The notes beneath the pieces are model-generated. The model searched no databases and was not told where the DNA came from. It saw only the letters and a list, made by a program, of their open reading frames with translations. Source: Hippopus hippopus (Eukaryota; Mollusca; Bivalvia; Cardiida; Cardiidae). From it: DNA of 64,000 nucleotides. The DNA is taken from assembly GCA_946811185.2 (NCBI GenBank), contig OX328105.1, positions 31,189,394 through 31,253,393 on the forward strand. Direction: 5' to 3'. The translations under genes were made by a program, and so were the position numbers. Shown one piece after another: positions 28,870-36,058 of the stretch (within the stretch, counting starts at the first letter, position 1; each line of letters begins with the position of its first letter).

Positions 28870-29125
28870 GGCTTGCATCACGCGAAAAGGGGAATTTGGA
28901 CATTTGCGTAAAGTGTCGTCTCGGATCAGCCTGCGCACTCCGCGCAGGCTAATCCGAGACAACACTTTACGACTATGTTAGATTTTGTCCTACAGTAGAC
29001 TTTTGCAAAACAGAAAATTACATAAAAACGGAAAGTGTCGTTTCGGATTAGTCTGCGCGGACTGTGCAGGTTGATCCGAAACGACACTTTACGCAAATGT
29101 GTGAATGCCCCTTTCCGCGTGTTGC
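28870..29125. mobile_element. 256-bp Mutator-like MITE with 9-bp target duplication
   Basis: AATCCATAT is duplicated at 28861-28869 and 29126-29134. The ends GCATCACGCGAAAAGGGG and CCCCTTTCCGCGTGTTGC are inverse. Inside are two GC-rich hairpins (28909-28971 and 29031-29093) sharing AAAGTGTCGT and CAGCCTGCGC. A 9-bp duplication and long inverted ends fit MULE-type MITEs. Confidence 0.65.
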
Positions 29126-29190
29126 AATCCATATTCATTTTACATTGATTTTGAAACAAGTCCTAACAAATTATATACTTCTTGGAAACA

Positions 29191-29313
29191 TTAACCCTTT
29201 ACCACGCAATCCCAAGTTTTAACGACACTAAGAAAGGAAGGCATTTGAAAACACTGTGGGAAAGGAGAAAATTTGGACAGGTCTATAATTTTGTCGTGTG
29301 GTAAAGGGTTATT
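29191..29313 (+). mobile_element. Family A MITE, internal deletion
   Basis: TTAA at 29191-29194. The left arm runs to GGGAAAGGAGAAAAT, then joins directly to TTTGGACAGGTCTATAATTT, losing the hairpin. It ends GTGTGGTAAAGGG-TTA. Confidence 0.6.
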
Positions 29314-29347
29314 AAAACCCAGGGTCATGGTGTGGGTAGTTCCAAAG

Positions 29348-29562
29348 CTTGACCCTGCTCATCACAGGAACCTTTGATTTGAGAAGCAGCTTGACCAATT
29401 TCTATCCAAGGATTGATGATAGTCATTGCGACAAGATTCATTCCGCTCTCACAGCTGATCATTGTTACTACAGTGGTTATGAAGTGGAGCTAAAAAGTCA
29501 CACTGCAAGTTTAGCGGAGAAAAGTGTGATTCCTTGTGCAGAGTGTATCATCAAAGAATAAA
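29348..29562 (+). mobile_element. SINE family S1, truncated
   Basis: GGATTGATGATAGTCATTGC and CTCACAGCTGATCATTGTTA match the S1 body. It ends about 90 bp before the Polinton. Confidence 0.5.
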
Positions 29563-29648
29563 CAAATCCGCCGTCTCTCGTCCAGAAACGTATTTCACCT
29601 TGTCGACCCGAGAAACAAAACTCTGCACAGTTGAGTCGTCAGTAAATA

Positions 29649-29654
29649 TACCCC
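29649..29654. repeat. Polinton target-site duplication, left (TACCCC)
   Basis: Identical to 44775-44780. No mismatch between the copies fits a fairly recent insertion. Confidence 0.9.
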
Positions 29655-29990
29655 AGTAGATATAAACGGGGGGTTCTGGGCCACCATTCGATCCGACCAC
29701 CGGTCCCGATCCGTCCTACCATTCAATCCGACCACCTAACTCCAACTCGATCGCAATCCGTCCTACCATTCAATCCGACCACCTAACTCCAACTCGATCA
29801 CAATCCATCCTACCACTCAATCCGACCACCTAATTCCAACTTGATCGCAATCCGTCCTACCACTCAATCCGACCACCTAACTCCAACTCGATCGCAATCC
29901 GTCCCACCATTCGATCCGACCACCTAACTCCAACTCGATCGCAATGTCTCGCCTCGACTCCAGGTCCGTCCTACCATTCAATCCGACCAC
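29655..29990. repeat. Polinton left terminal inverted repeat with 47-bp units
   Basis: After a ~45-bp unique tip, units CCGTCCTACCATTCAATCCG + ACCACCTAACTCCAACTCGA + TCGCAAT repeat with a 47-bp period (for example 29711, 29758, 29805). Seven CCGACCAC blocks are present, against six on the right side. Confidence 0.9.
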
Positions 29991-30013
29991 GCGCAAGGTA
30001 AGGATGGTGTCGA

Positions 30014-30503
30014 GAAATTTTTGAAAAAAATCTACCGTTAAATTACCTTGAAACTATTGCCTTTAGTACGGATGAACTAAAAGCGTACTTAGACGAATGT
30101 GAGATACCTCAAGAGGCGATCCATCCGTTGGTTGAAGTAACCACTCGACCCCATACCTACGACTCTGATTCGGACGAGGAAATGGCTCACTGTGTGGCCG
30201 ATGCTATCGATAGGTTTGAACATTATGTTAACGATCGAGTTGATAAAAAGGTTAAAAAGTTTACTGGATTATTAAATAACCGCGATATAGACGAAATAGA
30301 AAGGTATTTGATCGATTGCAAGGTACCTAGAGGAGATTATGCCTCTAGTTGAATCATGGGATGGGACGGGTAAGATGAGAGCCGACACTATCAATCGTTT
30401 TAAACAGTTATACGGTCTTTTAGCCGAAGAAATGGTTAACAAGTTTATGTCCATGGTTTATAGAGTGAATCCTCCTAATCCCGACGAGTCTAGAATAGTT
30501 TAA
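30014..30503 (+). pseudogene. Frameshifted Polinton ORF with two repeat units
   Basis: An open frame without ATG runs from about 30014 into residues TDELKAYLDECEIPQ and HPLVEV, then a Glu/Asp-rich stretch and FEHYVNDRVDKKVKKF. A second, parallel unit follows (IDEIERYLIDCKVPR). It stops at 30350-30352, while the adjacent frame continues the same pattern (MPLVESWDGTGKMRADTI ... MVNKFMSMVYRV) to TAA 30501-30503. A 1- or 2-base change near 30328 therefore breaks a duplicated-domain protein. I do not recognise the family. It faces the leftward gene block across a hairpin. Confidence 0.55.
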
Positions 30504-30587
30504 GCAAAAAAGATGTAAAAGAACGTTTTAGAAGGATGATCTATGGAGATAGGGTCGAGGACCCTAACAAAACGCGTGTAGAAGGAA

Positions 30588-30615
30588 AAATATAACTTGC
30601 TTGAAGTTATATTTT
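30588..30615. terminator. AT-rich hairpin between convergent Polinton genes
   Basis: AATATAACTT at about 30589 and AAGTTATATT at about 30604 are exact inverses around GCTTG, between the stop of the rightward ORF (30503) and the stop of the leftward fibre gene (30616). This position suits transcript end formation for both. Confidence 0.55.
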
Positions 30616-31518
30616 TTACAGGTCTAATTCTATCAAGATAGATACATAAGAGTGTGATATATTACGACTGTCTGTCCTCGAGATAAAGTTTATGATGTCG
30701 CATCCAAATAGCTCTAACGGCGTCAGAAAAACGATACAGGCACAATCTTCGTTTACTTCTTTTATAATAGAGTAATCAACCTGCTCTGTACCGTTTACCG
30801 TTATATTAACTTTAACCTCTTCTCCAGGCGCATTAGGATCTTCCTTTACGACCGCTAAAGTTCCCCTTATGATTCTTCCACTCGCACCCACACAATAACC
30901 ACCCAAACCATGCTTTCTACCTGAATTACCATTACCGAATGAAAATTCGAAATTACCGTTTCCAATCGGTCCGTTTTCTTCTGCCCACACGGTTATAATA
31001 GGATGTATGTTTTCTATCTTTCCATCTACGGTGGTATCTACGTAAAACTTACTAGCAGCCTGATCGTGTCTCGTAGGGATTCCGAGATTGTTAATTACTT
31101 GCCCTGCCACAGAGATTGCATCAACTGCCTGATACCACCTTCCATCTCTAAGTTCGAAGGCTCGATTTAAGTTGTCAACATACTTCTTAGTAGCAGCTTC
31201 ATTAGGTTCTTTAGGTTCCTTAACATTCCGTATCTCGTTGAAAGCCATATTTATAAATCCGAGTGCCTGATACCCCCCGTTTTCTTTTAACAACCCCCCA
31301 CCTGAAGTTCCATCCACGTAATCCTTAGTCGCCACGTCGTGCGAATTTACCGGGTTACTAACCCTCGTTAATGTATTACCATTCATGTCTATAGAACCAG
31401 TAACAACGCTCGTTCCATCCACGCGTAAAAAGTTATTGTTCACGTAAGCGAGTGACACACCATCTCCACCCTCCTCCGTTTTATCACCTTTCATTCTTCC
31501 GAATTTGTCTACGGGCAT
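30616..31518 (-). CDS. Fibre-like protein with 46-residue triple repeat
   Basis: A 300-residue protein. Residues 45-69, 91-115 and 137-161 are diverged repeats ending DYVD, KYVD and FYVD at exactly 46-residue spacing. Each contains an N-x-[IL]-x-x-[VL]-x-x-P turn before D/E-x-A-[AT]-K. This is the pattern seen in shafts of phage tail fibres, which trimerise. A more divergent unit may begin at AYVNNNF (24-30). The C-terminal ~130 residues (from ITVWAEENGPIGNGNFEF) are Gly- and beta-rich, with HGLGGYCVGASGRIIRG, and look like a globular head. By position and shape I infer a virion attachment fibre, but no sequence homology was tested. The start ATG at 31516-31518 lies under ATTATAAAATATG. It follows the protease gene by 11 bases. 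Confidence 0.6.
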   Translation of the reverse strand: MPVDKFGRMKGDKTEEGGDGVSLAYVNNNFLRVDGTSVVTGSIDMNGNTLTRVSNPVNSHDVATKDYVDGTSGGGLLKENGGYQALGFINMAFNEIRNVKEPKEPNEAATKKYVDNLNRAFELRDGRWYQAVDAISVAGQVINNLGIPTRHDQAASKFYVDTTVDGKIENIHPIITVWAEENGPIGNGNFEFSFGNGNSGRKHGLGGYCVGASGRIIRGTLAVVKEDPNAPGEEVKVNITVNGTEQVDYSIIKEVNEDCACIVFLTPLELFGCDIINFISRTDSRNISHSYVSILIELDL

Positions 31519-31529
31519 ATTTTATAATG

Positions 31530-31931
31530 CTAAAATAAACTATTTAAAACGTCTTGAAATGGTGTCCCTGAAGCTAATTCTTTTAGAAAGTACAAGCATA
31601 AGTGACCGCAAAATACCTGTCCTGCGGGCTGTATTTGATCGGTATTATAGTATATCGGACTCTTTAGATACTCTCGAATTTCATTAGGTGGTTGTATTCC
31701 GTAACTATCGAAATAAATCTTAGTCTGACCGTTTTTATACCATGCGACCCAGTGTGTACCAGGACCTCCACTTTTATCGAAGTTAAGTATACCACACTCC
31801 TTTATAGTCGGTTTTCTCGGTAATGTATCTAGTAAGAAAACGCCCTTGAAAGAAGGGATCCCTAGTCGTTCCGCTGCATCTTCCAACTCTAAATTGCTTA
31901 ACGGTTTATTCGGCAATATCACCCTCGTCAT
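31530..31931 (-). CDS. PRO: Adenain-like cysteine protease
   Basis: A 133-residue protein with the adenoviral protease order His-Asp-Gln-Cys: GTHWVAWYK (His60), IYFDSYG (Asp75), then GQVFCGHLCLYFL (Gln105, Cys108). The length is typical for Polinton PRO, shorter than adenovirus protease. It would mature capsid proteins. The nearby pVI-like and GLYLK-repeat proteins contain Gly-Gly and Gly-x-Gly sites of the type such enzymes cut (inference). Its ATG overlaps the integrase stop as ATGA (31928-31931), and GAATTAAAATG precedes it. All catalytic residues are present, so the enzyme appears intact. Confidence 0.9.
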   Translation of the reverse strand: MTRVILPNKPLSNLELEDAAERLGIPSFKGVFLLDTLPRKPTIKECGILNFDKSGGPGTHWVAWYKNGQTKIYFDSYGIQPPNEIREYLKSPIYYNTDQIQPAGQVFCGHLCLYFLKELASGTPFQDVLNSLF

Positions 31932-32839
31932 TTTAATTCTACAATATTCTTGTTATCTATCCACGAGTTGAATTCGCTGGAGTAGACTTTCCACTTTACG
32001 AGAGACTTCTTTTTTAGCTTCCTAATAACCTTTTCAATCCTATACACCTCTTGACTAGTTTTCTGCAGTTCAGCTTCGTAAAACGCGCCTTCGACTTGTT
32101 CACCATTAAGATCCGTAATTTTATAGGTTACGGGTGAAGTATCCTTCACCTCTGAAATCGTGAAAACCTCTTCCGTCCACCTCGTGGTATAACCCTTCTC
32201 AAAGGTCCTTTTCTTTTTTGCTAACCTTACCCTATCACCCACGGAAAACTTAGGTGCTTTTACTTCAACATGATGAGGGTAAAGGTTTCTCCAAACCATA
32301 GTTTCATTCTCTTTCTTACTAGCCTCTACCGGCGTCATTTTAATAGAGGAATGGATAGTATTTTTATACTCCTTAACGAGATCTTGCAAGACATCGATGA
32401 TAGAGTTGACTGAGAAATACTTCCACATCTTCTCCTTCATCGTTCTAATCCATCGTTCAACGACGCTAGATTTTTCTTCGTTCTGTGTGGAATACAATTG
32501 AACCATTGCTTTTACGTCTTTGTTATAAAACTCCCGACCTTCATCAACCCACAATTTCTTCGGCTCTCTTTCCTTAAAAATACCTTCAAACGCTTCAGCC
32601 GTCACCTTGCCTGTCTTGTTTTTCAACGGGACCAGCCATCCGTACTTCGAAAAGATGTCGATCACAGCGAGAAGATATTTATTGTCCTGATTATACTTAG
32701 AAAAAGTGCGCATGTCGACTAAATCCGCGGCCCATATACTATCGATACCGTTCACTATAACTCTCCTCTTCTTAAACCTTCGTCTTACTGGTTTGTGCAA
32801 TTCCTCCGCCAGAGTCAACCTCGCGGACTCGGTTCGTGG
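31928..32839 (-). CDS. INT: Retroviral-like DDE integrase with chromodomain
   Basis: An rve-fold core follows LAEELHKPVRRRFKKRR. First Asp in IWAADLVDM, second in LWVDEGREFYN, and the Glu in SSVVERWIRTMKEKMW (residues 32, 92 and 121 counted from the TTG at 32818). A basic SH3-like segment (FSVGDRVRLAKKKRTF) and a C-terminal chromodomain (YRIEKVIRKLKKKSLVKW, SWIDNKNIV) complete the Polinton type. No ATG occurs in this frame before the VDM of the catalytic core. The frame extends upstream through basic residues to the A9 tract at 32840-32848, where it overlaps the preceding ORF. Expression therefore needs a -1 frameshift at 32839-32845 or a non-ATG start. It inserts the element with 6-bp target duplications. 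Confidence 0.9.
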   Translation of the reverse strand, partial: PRTESARLTLAEELHKPVRRRFKKRRVIVNGIDSIWAADLVDMRTFSKYNQDNKYLLAVIDIFSKYGWLVPLKNKTGKVTAEAFEGIFKEREPKKLWVDEGREFYNKDVKAMVQLYSTQNEEKSSVVERWIRTMKEKMWKYFSVNSIIDVLQDLVKEYKNTIHSSIKMTPVEASKKENETMVWRNLYPHHVEVKAPKFSVGDRVRLAKKKRTFEKGYTTRWTEEVFTISEVKDTSPVTYKITDLNGEQVEGAFYEAELQKTSQEVYRIEKVIRKLKKKSLVKWKVYSSEFNSWIDNKNIVELK

Positions 32840-33330
32840 TTTTTTTTTACTCCCATTCCGAACTGCATCTTCGTACCTATGAGTCTACTTACCAAACCCC
32901 GTTCCATCTTTTCTCTAATAGAAGGGTTGTAAATACCATCCAATTCCGCCAACATATTCTTGTCACACACCGCGTTTCTCGTGGCTGTGTCATTGTGCTT
33001 AAGATAACAAACATTGTGGTTGTAAGCGGCCTCATCGACGCGGTTGATCGGTTTGCTCCACTTCTTTGGCGTTAAATCCGGGTTGAGTCTTTTCTTCAGC
33101 TTAGTACCAGGTCCCGTAAAATTATGACCGGGCAGATGCATTTCGAAAGGCATGTTGTTTATGACTTTGTTTAGCAAGGATCCACCCGTCGCCGTAGATC
33201 CTGGTACAAATTGAGTTTTAGTTATCCCGCAAACCGCGCATTTCCCGCGTTTCATATTCCTGTTACTTTTACTAACCACGTAGCTTACATCGTTCGTATC
33301 GGTACGTCTCTTACACTTAACGCAGTACAT
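32815..33330 (-). CDS. Zinc-ribbon/PLA2-like protein upstream of integrase
   Basis: A 171-residue protein. Residues 3-34 form a zinc ribbon (YCVKC ... RGKCAVCG; Cys3, 6, 31, 34). Residues 66-132 resemble a viral phospholipase A2 fold: LPGHNFTGPGTKL supplies the calcium-loop-like Gly-rich segment, and RVDEAAYNHNVCYLKH the active-site helix. The helix carries His-Asn where catalytic PLA2s have His-Asp, so activity is doubtful. PLA2 modules of this kind in virion proteins (for example parvovirus capsids) breach endosomal membranes; that role here is inference. The ORF ends TGA at 32815-32817, overlapping the integrase frame. Start ATG lies under TTATATAAAATG in a short divergent promoter shared with the ATPase. 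Confidence 0.65.
   Translation of the reverse strand: MYCVKCKRRTDTNDVSYVVSKSNRNMKRGKCAVCGITKTQFVPGSTATGGSLLNKVINNMPFEMHLPGHNFTGPGTKLKKRLNPDLTPKKWSKPINRVDEAAYNHNVCYLKHNDTATRNAVCDKNMLAELDGIYNPSIREKMERGLVSRLIGTKMQFGMGVKKNHEPSPRG
32839..32845 (-). promoter_or_regulatory. Candidate -1 ribosomal frameshift site A AAA AAC
   Basis: In the upstream ORF's frame the heptamer falls exactly as xxA AAA AAC, the classical slippery arrangement. A -1 slip leads directly into the integrase frame. Eight bases downstream, GAGTC (32830-32826) pairs with GACTC (32816-32812) around a 9-nt loop, and flanking CC/GG could extend the stem. The alternative is a one-base change in the A9 run. Confidence 0.55.
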
Positions 33331-33363
33331 TTTATATAATAAATAAAAAAAATCTTATATAAA
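33331..33363. promoter_or_regulatory. Divergent Polinton promoter
   Basis: Only 33 bp separate two outward-facing ATGs. Both are preceded by TTATATAAAATG (TTTTATATAA on the left, CTTATATAAA on the right) around an A-rich spacer. It should drive the leftward block and the capsid/ATPase block. Confidence 0.65.
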
Positions 33364-34143
33364 ATGGACATCATGAATCTATCGTGGAATGAAGACGCAT
33401 CGAGGTTTAACCACCCTCTTTTTCCAAGGAGTATCAGAGGTTTAATCATAGGCAAATCGGGATGTGGAAAAACGACCTTATTGTTAAACCTTTTACTTAG
33501 ACCTGGTTGGCTCGACTACAACGATTTAAGCGTCTTTGGAAAAAGTCTTTTTCAACCTGAATATCGATTACTAAAAAAGGCCTTCGAAGAAAGACTACCT
33601 AAGGACTGCATCCTGAGGTTGTTTAACATGCGTGACGAGATACAAGAATCAGGTGTATCCCCTACTGCTTTGCTCGACGAATGGAGCAAAACGACCAAGA
33701 TCAAATCGGATATAGATTGCAACTTCTTCGAGAACGCGAGCGATGTGCCCGATCCGAAAGAGCTAAACTCGCAAAATAAAAACCTGATCATCTTCGACGA
33801 CCTGCTTTTAGAGAGGCAGAATAAATGCGAGTGTTATTACGTTCGAGGAAGGCATAGCAATGTGGACTGTTTTTACCTCTCACAAAATTACTTTAGACTA
33901 CCGAGGCAAACCATCAGAGAGAATGCTAATTTTATCTGCCTCTTTCCGCAAGACTTAAAGAACGTTAACCACATTTATAACGATCATGTGGGAGATGATA
34001 TGCCTAAGGACGAGTTCAGAAGATTCTGTCAGAAGGCGTGGGAGAAACCACACGGTTTTGCCATCATCGATCTTACCAGTAAAAATCACGATGGGAAGTA
34101 TAGAAACGGTATCGATAGTTTCTACCTGCCAAATTCGGTATAA
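33364..34143 (+). CDS. ATP: A32-like/FtsK-HerA packaging ATPase
   Basis: A 259-residue protein with Walker A GKSGCGKTTL (residues 30-39), Walker B NLIIFDDLLL (about 140-149) and the sensor-like SNVDCFYLSQNYFRLPRQTI with downstream Arg. This is the genome-packaging ATPase of Polintons, adenovirus-like and NCLDV lineages; it pumps DNA into the capsid. Two ATGs (residues 1 and 4) are possible; the first follows TATATAAAATGG directly. It ends TAA just before the penton gene. No damage is visible. Confidence 0.9.
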   Translation: MDIMNLSWNEDASRFNHPLFPRSIRGLIIGKSGCGKTTLLLNLLLRPGWLDYNDLSVFGKSLFQPEYRLLKKAFEERLPKDCILRLFNMRDEIQESGVSPTALLDEWSKTTKIKSDIDCNFFENASDVPDPKELNSQNKNLIIFDDLLLERQNKCECYYVRGRHSNVDCFYLSQNYFRLPRQTIRENANFICLFPQDLKNVNHIYNDHVGDDMPKDEFRRFCQKAWEKPHGFAIIDLTSKNHDGKYRNGIDSFYLPNSV

Positions 34144-34166
34144 TATAAATATCTATACATTATAAA

Positions 34167-34943
34167 ATGACCGAAGACCTTTTAAGGCAAATCGCTAGAA
34201 ACACGGAGCACAAGACATCGTTTCAAATTATAGTAAGCGATAACAAAACGCGTTTCAGAACGAGGTTTAATCCTCCCATTATGCTGGATAAGAATAAAGT
34301 GTATGAAAAAGCTTTAGTAAACCTCGAAACTTACTACTCCTTTCTGAATATCGACGATACGAACAGCACATTCGTTTATTCTCCGGATGATGGTAACTCG
34401 TGGATCAAAATCAAAATACCGGAGGGTAGTTACGATCTCGTTGACAATAATGATACCATTCACCAGGAAATGAGAAAGAGGGGTCATTACGACGCAGTAA
34501 ATGAAGGGCATTATATTAACATTTCCGCGAACACCAACACCCTAAAGTCCGTCCTTACTTTAGAAGAGGGATACCAAGTAGATTTTAATCAATCGGCGTC
34601 CCTCGCTAGAGTATTAGGATTTACTCGCGCTAAATATACGCTAGGCTTTCACGAGTCGGAAAACGTGGTCAACATTCTTAGCATAAACAGTTTGCTCGTC
34701 AACGTGGATATTATTTCAGGTAGTTACCTTAACGGCACGACTCAAAACGTTATTTATTCCTTCTTCCTGGATGTGGCGCCGGGATATAAGATAATCGAAT
34801 CGCCAATTAACCTGGTATACCTACCGATAACGCTAGACGAAATACATAACCTAGACGTAAGCATCACGGATCAAGACGGTAATTTACTGAATCTTAGAGG
34901 TGAAAATTTAACCATTCGCTTTCATATCAGGGAAGCGAGGTAA
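34167..34943 (+). CDS. mCP: Penton-like minor capsid protein (single jelly roll)
   Basis: A 258-residue beta-rich protein starting MTEDLLRQIARNTEHK. It matches the Polinton minor capsid pattern I know: FNPPIMLDKNKVYEKALVN, then SLARVLGFT, then NGTTQNVIYSFF..VAPGYKI and LVYLPITLDEIHNL, ending LNLRGENLTIRFHIREA. It would form capsid vertices with the double-jelly-roll major protein. It follows the ATPase by 23 bp with its own ATTATAAAATG start motif. No breaks. Confidence 0.8.
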   Translation: MTEDLLRQIARNTEHKTSFQIIVSDNKTRFRTRFNPPIMLDKNKVYEKALVNLETYYSFLNIDDTNSTFVYSPDDGNSWIKIKIPEGSYDLVDNNDTIHQEMRKRGHYDAVNEGHYINISANTNTLKSVLTLEEGYQVDFNQSASLARVLGFTRAKYTLGFHESENVVNILSINSLLVNVDIISGSYLNGTTQNVIYSFFLDVAPGYKIIESPINLVYLPITLDEIHNLDVSITDQDGNLLNLRGENLTIRFHIREAR

Positions 34944-34988
34944 CTCGCCCAGCTGTCTCGCGCGTGGCTCGTCAGGGGCCATATACCT

Positions 34989-35020
34989 AAATATATATTA
35001 GAAAAAAATATATATTTATA
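34989..35020. terminator. AT-rich hairpin upstream of the GLYLK-repeat gene
   Basis: TAAATATATATT and AATATATATTTA are exact 12-base inverses with an A-rich loop. It lies between a GC-rich spacer after the penton stop and the next TATATTAAAATGG start. Confidence 0.5.
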
Positions 35021-35025
35021 TTAAA

Positions 35026-35640
35026 ATGGCTAGTAGTTATAGCACTAAGGTCAAAGTAAATATCTCAGATGGTCAAAAGGAAAAGCTTCAGCACGCTGTA
35101 AATGCTGGTTGTCCGGTAAGTATACGATTAGCTCACGAAGATTTAGAAGGAGAAGACGTTTTAGCCATTACCGATTCTCAAGCGAGAAAAATGGCTAAAG
35201 CCTATAACGAAGGCAAGGGTGTCACGATTAAAATGACCGCTAGGCAACTGAAGTACAACACGCGAGTCGAGGGGGGTTTTCTAGGTATGTTGGCCGGGTT
35301 GGCAGCTAGAGCTTTACCGATGCTCGCAAAGACTGTTTTACCGGCACTAGGCGTCGGTGCCCTTTCAGGACTGGCACAGACGGGCGTACAGAAAGCCTTA
35401 GGGTCGGGCGCAGGCTCGGGCTCAGGCTCGGGCCTTTTCCTTAAAAAAGGAGGATGCCTTTGTCGAGTTGAAACCGATGGATGCGGATTATACTTAAAGC
35501 TGCATAAAGGTAAAGGGCTCGATTCCTACGGTGATGGGCTGTATTTAAAGCAAGGAGGTAAGATTTATGATGGACGAGGGCTTTTACTCGGGCCAAATAG
35601 TCCGTTCGCGAGTATCCCTCTTCTAGGAGCTATATTCTAA
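35026..35640 (+). CDS. GLYLK-repeat virion protein (PX-like)
   Basis: A 204-residue protein. The N-terminal ~85 residues are charged (KVKVNISDGQKEKLQHAVNA). A hydrophobic helix follows (GGFLGMLAGLAARALPML to GALSGLAQTG, about 86-125), then a GSGAGSGSGSG linker. The tail repeats a Gly-[LI]-[FY]-Leu-Lys motif (GLFLKKGG, GLYLKLHKG, GLYLKQGG). This resembles small internal proteins of Polintons with an adenovirus pX/pVI-like membrane-active helix. GGFLG is a plausible adenain site. Start under TATATTAAAATGG. The family name is my inference. Confidence 0.55.
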   Translation: MASSYSTKVKVNISDGQKEKLQHAVNAGCPVSIRLAHEDLEGEDVLAITDSQARKMAKAYNEGKGVTIKMTARQLKYNTRVEGGFLGMLAGLAARALPMLAKTVLPALGVGALSGLAQTGVQKALGSGAGSGSGSGLFLKKGGCLCRVETDGCGLYLKLHKGKGLDSYGDGLYLKQGGKIYDGRGLLLGPNSPFASIPLLGAIF

Positions 35641-35641
35641 A

Positions 35642-35662
35642 CTAATATAATTCTATATTAAA
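35642..35662. promoter_or_regulatory. Short AT hairpin plus TATATTAAAATG start motif
   Basis: TAATATA and TATATTA are inverse around ATTC, and the right arm is part of the start motif of the next gene at 35663. Confidence 0.45.
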
Positions 35663-36046
35663 ATGGAGGTTCATAAGTTTGGTATAAAACCACACAAGAC
35701 CTGGCAGACCGTCAAGGCAGCTAAGGAGGTATTTTGGAAGCCCCTCCCGGTAAAATATCCTCCAAGAAAGCGAGACCCTCTAAGATGGGAAATATACTCG
35801 CAAGTAAGTATCAAGGTTCCTCCGCGCGATGGCCTGAGACTTTCGTTAGGGTTTGGATATGTAACCACGAGAGGCGTTGTGCTGATATCCGTTTGTGATA
35901 AATGGAAAGATAGTTTAACCTTCCTTAATGGAATACATCTCGATAATGAGGTTGATGATATCTTAGTCTATATTTATAACTTCTCCCGGCAACCGATCGA
36001 GATACCTGAGGCAGATAAGATCTGTTTCGTGAAATTTTTAATTTAG
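35663..36046 (+). CDS. dUTPase-fold-like protein, catalytic motif not evident
   Basis: A 127-residue protein. The C-terminal two thirds follow the beta-barrel rhythm of trimeric dUTPases: VPPRDGLRLSLGFGYVTTRG, a short loop with CDKWKDSL, then DDILVYIYNFSRQPIEIPEA and DKICFVKFL, like the usual GD-rI-aQl end. The Tyr/Asp substrate loop of real dUTPases is not recognisable, so it may be a structural derivative. The N-terminus (KFGIKPHKTWQTVKAA, KYPPRKRDP) is basic. The fold similarity is my reading and needs a structure search. It lies between virion and membrane genes. Confidence 0.4.
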   Translation: MEVHKFGIKPHKTWQTVKAAKEVFWKPLPVKYPPRKRDPLRWEIYSQVSIKVPPRDGLRLSLGFGYVTTRGVVLISVCDKWKDSLTFLNGIHLDNEVDDILVYIYNFSRQPIEIPEADKICFVKFLI

Positions 36047-36058
36047 CCTTATAAAATA

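Noticed and set aside
28909..29093. Bacterial-type terminators or riboswitch-like hairpins
   Set aside because: The two hairpins are arms of an inverted transposon with a 9-bp target duplication in animal DNA.
29655..29990. CRISPR-like array of 47-bp repeats
   Set aside because: Units are contiguous without distinct spacers, the inverse array is at the other end, and the context is an animal transposon.
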